A stretch of DNA of 64,000 nucleotides from Hoeflea_A sp039025395 (GTDB lineage Bacteria; Pseudomonadota; Alphaproteobacteria; Rhizobiales; Rhizobiaceae): assembly GCA_039025395.1 (NCBI GenBank), contig JBCCOK010000015.1:1-64000 (forward strand). Direction: 5' to 3'. The position numbers were made by a program, and so were the translations under genes. This document shows positions 55,262 to 64,000 of this stretch, one piece after another. Under the pieces are notes generated by a model. That model was not told the origin of the DNA and made no database searches. It worked only from the letters and a program-made list of their open reading frames with translations. Each line of letters starts with the position of its first letter. The first letter of the stretch is position 1.

Positions 55262-55646
55262 GTCAGAGCGTCTCAGCAAACGTTTATATACCCCTGGATC
55301 CCCAACTCGTCCCTCGATAATTCTGCCTAACCAGTATCCGGTCAACCTATCTTCTTGGTTTTCCGTTAATTTCGGCATTTCATCGTCAGTCTGGCACAGC
55401 TGTATGACAATTGCGGTCAGAGCATGGCAAAGCGCTCACACTCCATTTCAACTGACATTTATAGTGAACAAGGAACTAACAAGCGGTGAATGGTTTTACA
55501 GAATACACTTTGAATCAATTTGAAATGTGGCCAAACGGAAACAGGCCGGTGCCAATCCCCAAATTTATCGATTAAACCGGCATGCCCGTGTGGCGCTTTG
55601 CGCCTTTGACCCTATAAAAGAGCCGGAAACGGTTAAGAGGCCCGCC
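55262..55646. other. Divergent gap of 385 bases
   Basis: Lies between the DUF882 gene (leftward) and pepF (rightward). Open frames extend into it from both genes but lack ribosome sites, and I take it as promoter DNA. It is more AT-rich than its neighbours at 55400-55530. No clear motif stands out. Confidence 0.4.
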
Positions 55647-57512
55647 ATGCCCAGATTGCGAAGTTTTCCGACCAACATCCTGCAGCCCCGCCGGAGCGTA
55701 GCGCAAATGCCCGAAGGCAAAACGGACGATACACTTGGTGATCTTCCTGAATGGGATCTGGCTGATCTTTATACCGCGATGGATGCGCCGGAACTCACCC
55801 GCGATATGGAAGAAGCCGAGGCGCGCAGCATCGCGTTCGAAAAGCACTGGAAGGGCAATCTGGAAGCAGCGGCGAACAACGGCGGAGACAACGGTCTCGG
55901 AGCGGCCCTGCAACAATACGAGGCGCTTGAAGAAACGCTCGGCCGTCTCATATCATTTGCCGGCCTGTCCTATTTTTCTGATACCGGCGACCCCAAGCGC
56001 GCGAAATTTTACGGCGATATTCAGTCGAAACTGACGGACATCAGCAGCCACCTCCTTTTCTTTCCGCTGGAGATCAACCGCATCGACGACGCCATTGTCG
56101 ATTCCGCTATCGAAGGCGACCCGGCGACTGCGCATTATCGACCCTGGCTGGTCGACCTGCGCAAGGACAAGCCCTATCAGCTCGAGGATCAGGTCGAGAA
56201 ACTGTTCCATGAGAAATCGGTAACCGGACGCTCCGCATGGAACCGGCTCTTTGACGAAACGATGGCGTCTCTGCGGTTCCAAATCGACGGCGAGCAAGCC
56301 ACTCTTGAACCAACGCTCAACCGGCTCCAGTCAGCGGATGGGGACGAACGTCGCCGGGCAGCGGAAGCACTCGTTACAACCTTCAGCGAGAACATCCGTA
56401 CCTTCACGCTGATCACCAATACACTGGCCAAGGACAAGGAGATATCCGACCGTTGGCGCGGCTTTGAGGATATCGCCGACAGCAGGCACCTGGCCAACAG
56501 GGTCGAGCGCGACGTGGTCAACGCGTTGAGCGACGCCGTTTCGCAAGCCTACCCGCGCCTCTCCCACCGCTATTATCGCATGAAGGCAAAGTGGTTGGGG
56601 ATGGATCAGTTGAATTACTGGGACCGCAATGCACCATTGCCCGAGACGCCTCAAAGCATCATTAGTTGGGATGCCGCACGCGAAACCGTCCTGTCGGCCT
56701 ATGCCGGCTTCGATCCGCTGATGGCAGAGATCGCCGGACGCTTTTTCGATCGCAAGTGGATCGACGCCCCTGTGCGCGACGGCAAGGCGCCGGGCGCCTT
56801 TTCGCATCCGACCGTGCCCTCGGTTCATCCCTACGTGCTGATGAACTATCTCGGAAAACCGAGAGACGTGATGACGCTTGCCCACGAACTGGGCCATGGC
56901 GTGCATCAGGTTCTGGCAGGCGAGCAGGGCGCCCTGATGGCGCCAACGCCGCTAACGCTTGCAGAAACCGCGTCCGTCTTCGGGGAAATGCTGACCTTCC
57001 GGACACTTCTCGACCGCACGGATGACCCCGGTGAGCGCAAGGCGATGCTGGCGCAAAAGGTCGAAGACATGATCAATACGGTGGTCAGGCAGATCGCCTT
57101 CTATCAATTCGAACGCAAGATCCATACGGCACGGCGGGAAGGCGAACTGACATCGGAGCAAATCGGCGAGCTATGGATTTCCGTCCAGAAAGACAGTCTG
57201 GGTCCGGCGATCCGCCTCTCGTCGGGTTACGAGACCTTTTGGGCCTATATCCCGCATTTCATTCATTCGCCGTTTTACGTCTACGCCTACGCATTCGGTG
57301 ATTGCCTGGTCAACTCGCTGTTTGCGGTCTACCAGAACGCCGAAGAGGGCTTTCAGGAACGCTATTTCGATATGCTGCGGGCCGGCGGCACAAAACATCA
57401 TTCCGAATTGCTTGCGCCATTTGGACTCGATGCCAGCGATCCTGCTTTCTGGCATCGTGGCCTTTCAGTTATCGAGGACCTGATCGACGAACTGGAAGCT
57501 TTGGACAGGTGA
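55647..57512 (+). CDS. pepF: Oligoendopeptidase F family (M3) protease
   Basis: 621 residues from ATG 55647, with AGAGG 7 bases upstream; a later ATG at 55707 would also keep the whole fold. The zinc site is LAHELGHGVHQ (near 412-422), with the third ligand in TLAETASVFGEM about 25 residues on. The family cleaves short peptides in the cytosol. Conserved C-terminal HFIHSPFYVYAYAFGD is present. It is followed 69 bases later by hss. Confidence 0.92.
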   Translation: MPRLRSFPTNILQPRRSVAQMPEGKTDDTLGDLPEWDLADLYTAMDAPELTRDMEEAEARSIAFEKHWKGNLEAAANNGGDNGLGAALQQYEALEETLGRLISFAGLSYFSDTGDPKRAKFYGDIQSKLTDISSHLLFFPLEINRIDDAIVDSAIEGDPATAHYRPWLVDLRKDKPYQLEDQVEKLFHEKSVTGRSAWNRLFDETMASLRFQIDGEQATLEPTLNRLQSADGDERRRAAEALVTTFSENIRTFTLITNTLAKDKEISDRWRGFEDIADSRHLANRVERDVVNALSDAVSQAYPRLSHRYYRMKAKWLGMDQLNYWDRNAPLPETPQSIISWDAARETVLSAYAGFDPLMAEIAGRFFDRKWIDAPVRDGKAPGAFSHPTVPSVHPYVLMNYLGKPRDVMTLAHELGHGVHQVLAGEQGALMAPTPLTLAETASVFGEMLTFRTLLDRTDDPGERKAMLAQKVEDMINTVVRQIAFYQFERKIHTARREGELTSEQIGELWISVQKDSLGPAIRLSSGYETFWAYIPHFIHSPFYVYAYAFGDCLVNSLFAVYQNAEEGFQERYFDMLRAGGTKHHSELLAPFGLDASDPAFWHRGLSVIEDLIDELEALDR

Positions 57513-57581
57513 ACCGGCTTGCCGGATCCGTCAATGCGCCGTTGGATCCGGAGTGCAAGGTTCGGCAGGAAAGATTTGAAC

Positions 57582-59027
57582 ATGGCAGACGGCGAGTACC
57601 CCGTATACGGCAAGATTGACGGCCCCATCGTCATGATCGGTTTCGGCTCAATCGGACGCGGTACGCTGCCGCTTATCGAGCGACATTTCGATTATGACAG
57701 AAACCGCATGGTGATCGTCAATCCGCACGGCGACGATCAAGGCTTGATGCGCCGCCACGGCGTGCGCCACGTCGCCGCTGCGCTTACCCCAGACAATTAT
57801 CGCGACGTGCTGGAGCCCCTGCTGACCGAAGGCGAAGGCCGCGGTTTTTGCGTCAATCTATCGGTCGACACGTCATCGCTCGAGCTAATGAAATTCTGTC
57901 GGGAAATCGGTGTCCTCTATATCGACACCGTCGTTGAACCCTGGCTTGGCTTCTACTTTGACGACCAGGTCGACAATGCCGCACGCACAAACTACGCCCT
58001 GCGCGAAACGGTGCGGCGCGAAAAGCTTGCAAATCCGGGCGGTACGACTGCGGTGTCCTGTTGTGGCGCCAATCCCGGCATGGTGTCGTGGTTTGTCAAG
58101 CAGGGCCTTGTCAATCTGGCACAAGACCTTTCCCTCGACTTCGACATTCCGGGGCAGGATGAGCGGAGCGGCTGGGCAGCACTGATGCACAAGGCCGGAG
58201 TGAAGGGTATTCATATTGCCGAACGCGACACGCAGCTGGCAAAAAGCCCGAAGCCGCTTAATGTGTTTTGGAACACCTGGTCCGCGGACGGGTTTATATC
58301 AGAGGGGTTGCAGCCGGCGGAACTCGGCTGGGGTACCTACGAAAAGTGGAAACCGCAAAACGCCTATTCTCATCCTGAAGGCTGCCAGGCGGCCATATTT
58401 CTCGATCAGCCAGGCGCCAACACCCGCGTTCGCACCTGGTGCCCCACACCGGGGCCTCAATACGGGTTTCTTGTCACCCATAATGAGTCGATCTCCATTT
58501 CTGATTTTTTTACACTCAGGGATGCCGACGGTGAGGTGATCTTCCGGCCGACCTGCCACTATGCCTATCATCCGGCCAATGACGCCGTGCTGTCTCTGCA
58601 TGAAATGTTTGGAAACGGAGGCAAACAACAGCCTGTATTGCATGTGCTGGAAGAAAACGAGCTTGTCGACGGCATCGATGAACTTGGCGTTCTGCTCTAC
58701 GGCCACGAAAAAAATGCCTATTGGTTCGGTTCGAGACTGTCCGTTGAGGAAACGCGAGAACTCGCCCCCTATCAGAATGCCACTGGACTGCAGGTCACGT
58801 CGGCGGTAATCGCCGGTATGGCCTGGGCGCTTGAAAATCCGCAGGCCGGAATTGTCGACACTGACGAAATGGACTACCGCCGCTGTCTCGAGGTGCAAAT
58901 GCCCTATCTGGGCCCGGTTGAGGGGCACTACACGGAATGGACCCCGCTGACCGGCCGTCCGGGCCTTTTCCCCGAAGATCTCGACGAAAGCGATCCGTGG
59001 CAGTTCAGAAACGTACTGGTTCGCTGA
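57582..59027 (+). CDS. hss: Homospermidine synthase
   Basis: 481 residues from ATG 57582, with AGGAAAG 7 bases upstream. It makes sym-homospermidine from putrescine (NAD-dependent), the main rhizobial polyamine. The Rossmann motif is VMIGFGSIGRGTLPL near 17-31. Characteristic stretches are IDTVVEPWLGFYFDDQ, SCCGANPGMVSWFVKQG and HNESISISDFFTL. Full family length. It probably shares a transcript with pepF. Confidence 0.95.
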   Translation: MADGEYPVYGKIDGPIVMIGFGSIGRGTLPLIERHFDYDRNRMVIVNPHGDDQGLMRRHGVRHVAAALTPDNYRDVLEPLLTEGEGRGFCVNLSVDTSSLELMKFCREIGVLYIDTVVEPWLGFYFDDQVDNAARTNYALRETVRREKLANPGGTTAVSCCGANPGMVSWFVKQGLVNLAQDLSLDFDIPGQDERSGWAALMHKAGVKGIHIAERDTQLAKSPKPLNVFWNTWSADGFISEGLQPAELGWGTYEKWKPQNAYSHPEGCQAAIFLDQPGANTRVRTWCPTPGPQYGFLVTHNESISISDFFTLRDADGEVIFRPTCHYAYHPANDAVLSLHEMFGNGGKQQPVLHVLEENELVDGIDELGVLLYGHEKNAYWFGSRLSVEETRELAPYQNATGLQVTSAVIAGMAWALENPQAGIVDTDEMDYRRCLEVQMPYLGPVEGHYTEWTPLTGRPGLFPEDLDESDPWQFRNVLVR

Positions 59028-59210
59028 CCTCCCGACCGTAACCTCTCGACACAATCTGACAGGCATATGACTGCACCCACACACCTTCATATTGCAGGAA
59101 CTGGTCTGCCGATGGTAATCAGTACACACTGATTTGGATTGGGGCGACAGTGGGGACAGTCGACTTGACGGTTTCCCAATTCGGTCCAAGCCTGCCAATC
59201 GGAGGTGATT

Positions 59211-59570
59211 ATGCGGCAATGGATTAGGCTCGTTACCATCTCAGCCCTGTCGGCGGCACTTGCGGCCTGCGTCTCGTATGGTCCGGGTCCCGGGTTTGAC
59301 CCGAACTCAATCGAGGGTGAGTGGTTCGATTCGAACGGATTTCAATCAACGTTCTCGGCCGGAAGGTTCGAGACGCGGACAACCGACACAAATACGCTGC
59401 TGGCAACCGGACAGTACCGCTATGTAAACAGGGATCTTGTCCAGATCGATATCAGATCGCTTTTGCGTAACACGAATTCCCGGGCCAATTGCTCCCTTGT
59501 GTCGGCTACCCAGCTCAATTGCACGTCAAACGCAGGCTCCCGGTTCACATTGAACCGCAGGCTCGCCTGA
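59211..59570 (+). CDS. omp10: Omp10-like outer membrane lipoprotein
   Basis: 119 residues from ATG 59211, with a textbook GGAGGTGA upstream. A lipoprotein signal with lipobox LAAC puts the lipidated Cys at about 20. The body follows Brucella Omp10: GEWFDSNGFQSTFSAGRFET, then RTTDTN and NCSLVSATQLNCTSNAGSRF. Two further cysteines probably form a disulfide. The family has an AprI/Inh-type protease-inhibitor-like barrel. A dyad (59605-59611 with 59615-59621) without a T-run follows. Confidence 0.9.
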   Translation: MRQWIRLVTISALSAALAACVSYGPGPGFDPNSIEGEWFDSNGFQSTFSAGRFETRTTDTNTLLATGQYRYVNRDLVQIDIRSLLRNTNSRANCSLVSATQLNCTSNAGSRFTLNRRLA

Positions 59571-59681
59571 CCGGCAATTCGGTCCTGATTTACGGTCCCT
59601 CTGCCGGGCTTGATAAGCCCGCCGCGCTGTGCTGTTTAGGTGCACGGTTCACACAACACGCATGGCAGGGGCGACAACGCT

Positions 59682-60935
59682 GTGACATCCCATTTCGATG
59701 AGTTTGAAACGCGCGATCCGGACAAACGTGAGGCGGATCTTTTCTTAGCGCTTCCGACTTTCATTGCTGAGGCGACTGAAAATGCGCCGGGTTTGCGCGA
59801 TTGGCTCAGCGGCTGTGATCCGGCCGCACTGATAGACCGGACCGCGCTGGCGGCACTGCCGGTTTTGCGGAAACCGGAACTGATGGAATTGCAGGCTGCC
59901 GATCCGCCGTTCGGGGGTCTCGCCAATCCCGATGCACTTATCGGCAACCATGTCTTCATGTCGCCGGGACCGGTCTGGGAGCCGCAGGGCTTCGGTGCGG
60001 ATCCATGGCAATCTGCCAGGGCACTCTTTGCTGCCGGCTTCCGCCCGGGCGACATCCTCCACAACAGCTTCTCGTACCACATGACACCGGGCGCGTTTGT
60101 CCTTGATGAAGGCGCCAGGGCGCTTGGATGCCTGGTGTTCCCCGCCGGTGTTGGCAACACCGACGCCCAGGTCGACGCGGCGGCGACGCTGAAACCCTCG
60201 GCATTCGCTGGAACGCCGGATTATCTCAAAGTACTCCTCGACAAGGCAGCGGAGTCTGGTGTTGATCTTTCGTCGATCAAACGCGCGATGGTATCCGGCG
60301 GCGCGCTGTTCCCGTTGTTGCGCGAGGAATACAAAAGCCGCGGCGTTCATGTGCTGCAATCCTATGCCACCGCTGATATCGGCATCATCGCTTACGAGAG
60401 CAGCGACGAGGACGGCAACCCGCACCCGGGCATGATCCTCAACGAAAACCTGATCGTCGAAATCGTGCGTCCCGGAACCGGCGATCCGGTACAAGACGGC
60501 GAAGTCGGCGAGATTGTTGTCACATCCCTCAACCGCGCCTACCCGCTGATCCGCTTCGGCACCGGCGACATGACGGCCGTGCTTGAAGGCAGTTCACCAT
60601 GCGGTCGCACTGGCATCCGCATCAAGGGGTGGATGGGCCGCGCCGACCAGCGCACCAAGGTCAAGGGCATGTTTGTTGACCCGAAACAGATTGCTGCGAT
60701 TGTCGAGCGCCATACGGATGTCGCAAAGGCGCGCCTGAGGGTCTATCGCGATCGCGATCAGGACGCCATGACATTGCAGGTCGAGCCGGTCGGCAATGCG
60801 GTACTCGATGCAGATGCGCTGGCCTCCACACTGGCGGATGTAACGAAGCTCAAGGGCGCTGTGGAGCCCGTTGCAGCGGGCAGCCTTCCGAATGACGGCA
60901 AGGTTATAGCCGATGATCGCGATTATGAGCAGTAG
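59682..60935 (+). CDS. PaaK-like AMP-forming CoA ligase
   Basis: 417 residues from a GTG at 59682 (a GTG at 59640 is an alternative). It is an adenylate-forming enzyme of the phenylacetate-CoA ligase/coenzyme F390 synthetase type. Motifs are NSFSYHMTPGAFVLDEGARAL, then QSYATADIGIIAYES, GEIVVTSLNRAYPLIRFGTGD and the C-terminal GRADQRTKVKGMFVDP. No phenylacetate catabolic genes are nearby, so the acid substrate is open. The following 5'-nucleotidase gene is 222 bases away. Confidence 0.82.
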   Translation: MTSHFDEFETRDPDKREADLFLALPTFIAEATENAPGLRDWLSGCDPAALIDRTALAALPVLRKPELMELQAADPPFGGLANPDALIGNHVFMSPGPVWEPQGFGADPWQSARALFAAGFRPGDILHNSFSYHMTPGAFVLDEGARALGCLVFPAGVGNTDAQVDAAATLKPSAFAGTPDYLKVLLDKAAESGVDLSSIKRAMVSGGALFPLLREEYKSRGVHVLQSYATADIGIIAYESSDEDGNPHPGMILNENLIVEIVRPGTGDPVQDGEVGEIVVTSLNRAYPLIRFGTGDMTAVLEGSSPCGRTGIRIKGWMGRADQRTKVKGMFVDPKQIAAIVERHTDVAKARLRVYRDRDQDAMTLQVEPVGNAVLDADALASTLADVTKLKGAVEPVAAGSLPNDGKVIADDRDYEQ

Positions 60936-61157
60936 AAGCAAACACAGCACCGGAAGCCGGATTCGGACTTGTTGTTTTGACAATTTGGTGGAACGATGGA
61001 ATCGATGATCCTCAACGTTCCAAAACACCAATATGGAACAACGGTGCTGTGGGAGACAAAAACGCTGACTTGCAGCAGACGCGCGACAAGCCATTCCGTT
61101 TTGATCGAATTGCACCAGCATCACTTGTAAGAGTCAGTATTTCCCAAGGAGACGCCC

Positions 61158-63029
61158 ATGCCGAAAATCCTGACCCGCCTGACCATTGCGGTCGCAGCGC
61201 TGACCGCTTCAACAGCCGTCGCTCTGGCCGACTTTGAACTCAACGTGCTCCATTTCGGCGATTTTCATTCCCGGATAGAGCCCATCAACCGCTTTGATTC
61301 CACCTGCGCGGAAGAAGACGACAAAGAGGGCAAATGTTTTGGCGGCATTGCCCGCATGAAAACGTTGATCGATCAAAAGCGCGGCGAGTTGGACAACCTT
61401 CTTGTGCTGTCGGCCGGTGACCATTTCCAGGGTTCGCTCTTCTATACGGTATACAAGGGACAGGCCGAGGCCGAGTTCATGGATCAGCTCAGCATCGACG
61501 TTAGCATGCTTGGCAACCACGAATTCGATGACGGCGACCAAGTATTGGCCGAGTTCCTCGATAAAACGACGTTTCCGACAATCCACGGCAACGTGCTCAT
61601 CGGCGCGAATAGCCCGCTTGCCGGCAAGATGCCCGAATATCTGATCAAGGAGGTCGGCGACGAGAAAATCGCCATCATTGGCGCGCTGGCAACCGATACG
61701 GCTGAAACGTCAAGCCCCAGCGACGCGGTCCTTTTCATGGATCCCATTCTCTACCTCAATGACGTGGTTGAGAGGGTCAAGGCAGAAGGTGCGACCAAGA
61801 TCATTGCGCTCACCCATGTCGGGTTTGAGCAGGACAAGCTGATCGCAAGGCAGGTGGACGGCATTGATGTTATTGTCGGTGGCCACACCAATACCTTCCT
61901 GTCCAATCAGGACGACAGTGCAAAGGGACCTTATCCCGTACTTGAGACCGGTCCGTCCGGCGCGAAAGTTGTGGTGGTCCATGCCTATGCTCACAGCAAG
62001 TATCTCGGCGAATTGAACATCGTCTGGGATGATAATGGCGCCATCAAAACTGCCAGCGGCGATCCGATCCTGATCGATTCCAAGATCACCCCGGATCCAA
62101 CCATGGTTGCCCGCATCAAGGAGCTGGCCGAACCGATCGCAAAGCAGATGGAGCAGGTGGTAGGCTCCGCTGCGGCAACGATCGACGGTAACCGCGAATC
62201 CTGTCGCGCGCGCGAATGCGAAATGGGCAATCTTGTCACCGACGCCATGCTTGATCGGGTTGCCGACCAGGGCATTACTATCGCCATCCAGAACGGCGGC
62301 GGCCTGCGCGCATCAATTGATCAGGGCGATATCTCGCTCGGCGAGGTCATGACTGTTCTTCCCTTCCAGAACACGATGTCGACTTTCAAGCTAAAGGGCT
62401 CTGACGTTGTCGTTGCGCTCGAGAACGGCGTCAGCCAAGTGCAGGATGGCGGCGGACGCTTTCCGCAGGTTGCTGGGCTGAAATACAGCTTCGACATGTC
62501 CCTGCCGCCCGGCGACCGCACATCCGACGTCATGGTGGACAATAACGGTCAGTTCGAGCCGATTGATTTGAACGCCATGTACGGAGTCGTCTCAAACAAC
62601 TTTATGCGCGCCGGCGGCGACGGCTACACCGTTTTCGCCGTCGAAGGCCAGGAGGCTTACGATTACGGCCCGTTGCTTGAGGAGGTGGTCATTGCCTATC
62701 TCGGCAAGAACACGCCCTATCAGCCATTTGTCGGCGATCGCATCACCGAGATAAAGGCAACGCCCGGCGATTCGAGCGACGATAGCGCCTCCACCGGATC
62801 GGAGTCTGCTGAAGGAACGATTGCGGAAGAAGTCAAGGAACTGGAAGAAGTGGCCTCTGACGCAACGACCCATGTGATTGCCGCCGGGGACAATCTGTGG
62901 AACCTGGCTCGCCGCTATTTTGGCGATGCAACCCGGTGGGGTGAGATTGCCGAGGCAAACCCCGACAAGAATCCAAGCAACCTGACCGTTGGCCAGGAAC
63001 TGAGTATTCCGTCGCAAAGCCAGAATTGA
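61158..63029 (+). CDS. 5'-nucleotidase with C-terminal LysM domain
   Basis: 623 residues, with AAGGAG upstream. The signal peptide ends at about 24 (VALA). The metallophosphatase domain shows NVLHFGDFHSRIEP, LSAGDHFQGS, MLGNHEFDDGD, ALTHVGFEQ and VGGHTNTFL in order. The 5'-nucleotidase C domain (about 330-520) has IQNGGGLRASIDQGDISLGE and NNFMRAGGDGYTVF. After an acidic linker, residues about 570-620 form LysM (THVIAAGDNLWNLARRYFGD). The LysM should tether the enzyme to peptidoglycan in the periplasm, where it would hydrolyse nucleotides or related esters. Confidence 0.92.
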   Translation: MPKILTRLTIAVAALTASTAVALADFELNVLHFGDFHSRIEPINRFDSTCAEEDDKEGKCFGGIARMKTLIDQKRGELDNLLVLSAGDHFQGSLFYTVYKGQAEAEFMDQLSIDVSMLGNHEFDDGDQVLAEFLDKTTFPTIHGNVLIGANSPLAGKMPEYLIKEVGDEKIAIIGALATDTAETSSPSDAVLFMDPILYLNDVVERVKAEGATKIIALTHVGFEQDKLIARQVDGIDVIVGGHTNTFLSNQDDSAKGPYPVLETGPSGAKVVVVHAYAHSKYLGELNIVWDDNGAIKTASGDPILIDSKITPDPTMVARIKELAEPIAKQMEQVVGSAAATIDGNRESCRARECEMGNLVTDAMLDRVADQGITIAIQNGGGLRASIDQGDISLGEVMTVLPFQNTMSTFKLKGSDVVVALENGVSQVQDGGGRFPQVAGLKYSFDMSLPPGDRTSDVMVDNNGQFEPIDLNAMYGVVSNNFMRAGGDGYTVFAVEGQEAYDYGPLLEEVVIAYLGKNTPYQPFVGDRITEIKATPGDSSDDSASTGSESAEGTIAEEVKELEEVASDATTHVIAAGDNLWNLARRYFGDATRWGEIAEANPDKNPSNLTVGQELSIPSQSQN

Positions 63030-63059
63030 CCGCTGGCAAATCGATCGGCGAAAAGCGCG

Positions 63060-63091
63060 AACGCCGCCCCATTCGGGCGGCGTTTTCATTT
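63060..63091 (+). terminator. Terminator after the 5'-nucleotidase gene
   Basis: A perfect 9-bp GC-rich stem (63061-63069 with 63075-63083) with a 5-base loop, followed by TTTCATTT. It separates the nucleotidase from the riboswitch operon. Confidence 0.85.
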
Positions 63092-63163
63092 CTGAATGCT
63101 TGCAATTGCTCGCTCCCTGAACAAGCGGGCCGGAAATCCTTGCACCCGCTCCACAAACATGGT

Positions 63164-63271
63164 TTGCTCATGGCATCCACAGGGGTGCCGCGTAGAGCCG
63201 CGGCTGAGATGCAGGCGACAAGCCTGCGGACCCTCGTAGCTGATCTGGGTAATGCCAGCGGAGCAAGGAGG
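63164..63271 (+). promoter_or_regulatory. TPP riboswitch (THI element)
   Basis: The conserved core is present in order: GGGGTGC (63182-63188), CTGAGA (63204-63209), a 6-bp hairpin (63211-63216 with 63222-63227), GGACCC (63228-63233) and CTGATCTGGGTAATGCCAGCG split here as CTGATCTGGG (63240-63249) and TAATGCCAGCG (63250-63260). It ends against the ykoF ribosome site AAGGAGG (63265-63271), so translation control by thiamine diphosphate is likely. TTGCTC (63164-63169) can close it with GAGCAA (63261-63266). Confidence 0.93.
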
Positions 63272-63277
63272 ACAGAC

Positions 63278-63886
63278 ATGTTCGCAGGCGCGCAAGTTTC
63301 CCTTTATCCGATGACCGATTCCTTCGTCGAGGTGATCACCGCGTCGATCGAGTCGCTGACGCCATGGCGCGACCGCCTGCGTCTCGAAACCGATGATATC
63401 TCCACCTTGATGGTGGGCCCGCCTGAAGCCCTCTTCCCCGCAATGCGTGATCTTTATACGAGTGCCGCCTCAAAACGGCATCATGTCGTTCTGCGTGCAA
63501 CGATTTCCCGTGGATGTCCGGGCGAACCGGACGATCCGATCTGCCGCACGGACTCGCTTGCAGGTCCGGCAGAACCGCTGGCGTTGCGCCAGCAAGCGGC
63601 GATTGCGGAAATCGCCTCGGCACCGGAAACGGGCGAAACGGCGAGAGCGCAGTTTTCGCTCTATGTCATGGGCGATGGCGATCACATGGCCGAGATCAAC
63701 GGCTGCATAGAATTTCTCAAGCAAAGCGGCACGTTTGACCGCGCGAAAAACTTCTGTACCCGCCTCAAGGGCGATGCCGGAGCCGTATTCGCCACGATTG
63801 AGCAGTCCTTCTGCCGCTTCGGCCCGCCGCAGGGGCATGTGACCATAGATCTGACCGTTTCAGCAAACAGCCCCTCGATCGCGTAG
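63278..63886 (+). CDS. ykoF: YkoF-family thiamine/HMP-binding protein
   Basis: 202 residues from ATG 63278, with AAGGAGG 6 bases upstream; upstream codons belong to the riboswitch. It contains two ferredoxin-like repeats: AQVSLYPMTDSFVEVITASI near 5 and AQFSLYVMGDGDHMAEINGCI near 125. This is the duplicated YKOF domain that binds thiamine or hydroxymethylpyrimidine. Cytosolic. The TPP riboswitch upstream and an ABC permease start 4 bases downstream tie it to thiamine-precursor uptake (ThiXYZ/Yko system). Confidence 0.88.
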   Translation: MFAGAQVSLYPMTDSFVEVITASIESLTPWRDRLRLETDDISTLMVGPPEALFPAMRDLYTSAASKRHHVVLRATISRGCPGEPDDPICRTDSLAGPAEPLALRQQAAIAEIASAPETGETARAQFSLYVMGDGDHMAEINGCIEFLKQSGTFDRAKNFCTRLKGDAGAVFATIEQSFCRFGPPQGHVTIDLTVSANSPSIA

Positions 63887-63890
63887 TCAG

Positions 63891-64000
63891 ATGATACGCA
63901 CCGTGTACCCCCTGCGGGACACGCGACTGGCTCGAGCTCTAACGACCGCCGTCAGTGTTGCCGCCCTTCTTCTTCTTTGGGAAGCCTATGTCCTGTTATC
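63891..64000 (+). CDS. ABC transporter permease, 5' part (likely ThiX-type)
   Basis: Starts 4 bases after the ykoF stop and runs off the window; 36 codons visible. It opens MIRTVYPLRDTRLARAL, then a membrane helix VSVAALLLLWEAYVLL, the usual start of SsuC/ThiX-like permeases. Its place behind a TPP riboswitch and ykoF suggests uptake of HMP or thiamine. The rest of the transporter should lie beyond position 64000. Confidence 0.6.
   Translation, partial: MIRTVYPLRDTRLARALTTAVSVAALLLLWEAYVLL

Noticed and set aside
59605..59621. Dyad after omp10 as a terminator
   Set aside because: A perfect 7-bp stem but no T-run on either strand; termination is not supported.

Overview
The window reads as a conserved chromosomal backbone of an alphaproteobacterium of the order Hyphomicrobiales (Rhizobiales). 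The evidence is the gene content: a Tol-Pal operon running into tilS-ftsH-glmM, the sulfolipid cluster sqdB-sqdD-sqdC, zapA-6S RNA-fthC, RcdA and GapR family cell-cycle proteins, the Omp10 lipoprotein known from Brucella, homospermidine synthase, and many small DUF families typical of rhizobia (DUF1192, DUF465, DUF1036, DUF1244, DUF4164, DUF882). The genus cannot be fixed from sequence alone; a marine Phyllobacteriaceae/Rhizobiaceae-like lineage is a guess. I saw no insertion sequence, prophage, CRISPR array, tRNA or rRNA.

Layout. 0-2 kb: two paralogous outer-membrane beta-barrel genes, each with its own terminator and a CtrA-like box upstream. 2.3-13.2 kb: a long leftward envelope block (ybgC, tolQRAB, pal, cpoB, tilS, ftsH, glmM). 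13.4-16.4 kb: rightward sqdBDC for sulfoquinovosyl diacylglycerol. 16.4-20.5 kb: leftward ruvCAB, a membrane protein and yebC. 20.7-24.5 kb: a metallo-hydrolase, an acetyltransferase, a YmdB-like phosphoesterase, then fthC, 6S RNA, zapA and a DUF4164 gene. 24.8-30.4 kb: the central carbon run tkt-gap-pgk-fba. 30.8-33.9 kb: SGNH hydrolase, quinone oxidoreductase with a 51-residue membrane protein, DUF1192, a probable small RNA and rcdA. 34-42.9 kb: rpmE, an ABC exporter, an FAD dehydrogenase, a MotA/OmpA-type proton-channel pair, suhB-like phosphatase, efp and a Sel1 protein. 43-50.6 kb: thiE, a TauE permease, an acyl-CoA ligase, two DUF465 genes, purEK, rpmJ, a TPR protein and a hydrolase. 50.5-59.6 kb: pyk, DUF1036, DUF1244, gapR, a DUF882 protein, pepF, hss and omp10. 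59.7-64 kb: a PaaK-like ligase, a 5'-nucleotidase fused to LysM, and a TPP riboswitch controlling ykoF and the start of an ABC permease.

Most of the window is housekeeping. The signals I would follow up are: (1) the 401-base gap between DUF1192 and rcdA, which holds a consensus CtrA box, two GANTC sites, a hairpin, a CCTCCC anti-Shine-Dalgarno run and a strong terminator, and so looks like a cell-cycle-controlled small RNA; (2) CtrA-like boxes before both outer-membrane genes; (3) a TPP riboswitch with two upstream segments that can compete for the ykoF ribosome binding site; (4) the 5'-nucleotidase-LysM fusion; and (5) the orphan MotA/OmpA-type pair. Regulatory and RNA calls come from reading the sequence and were not tested computationally.
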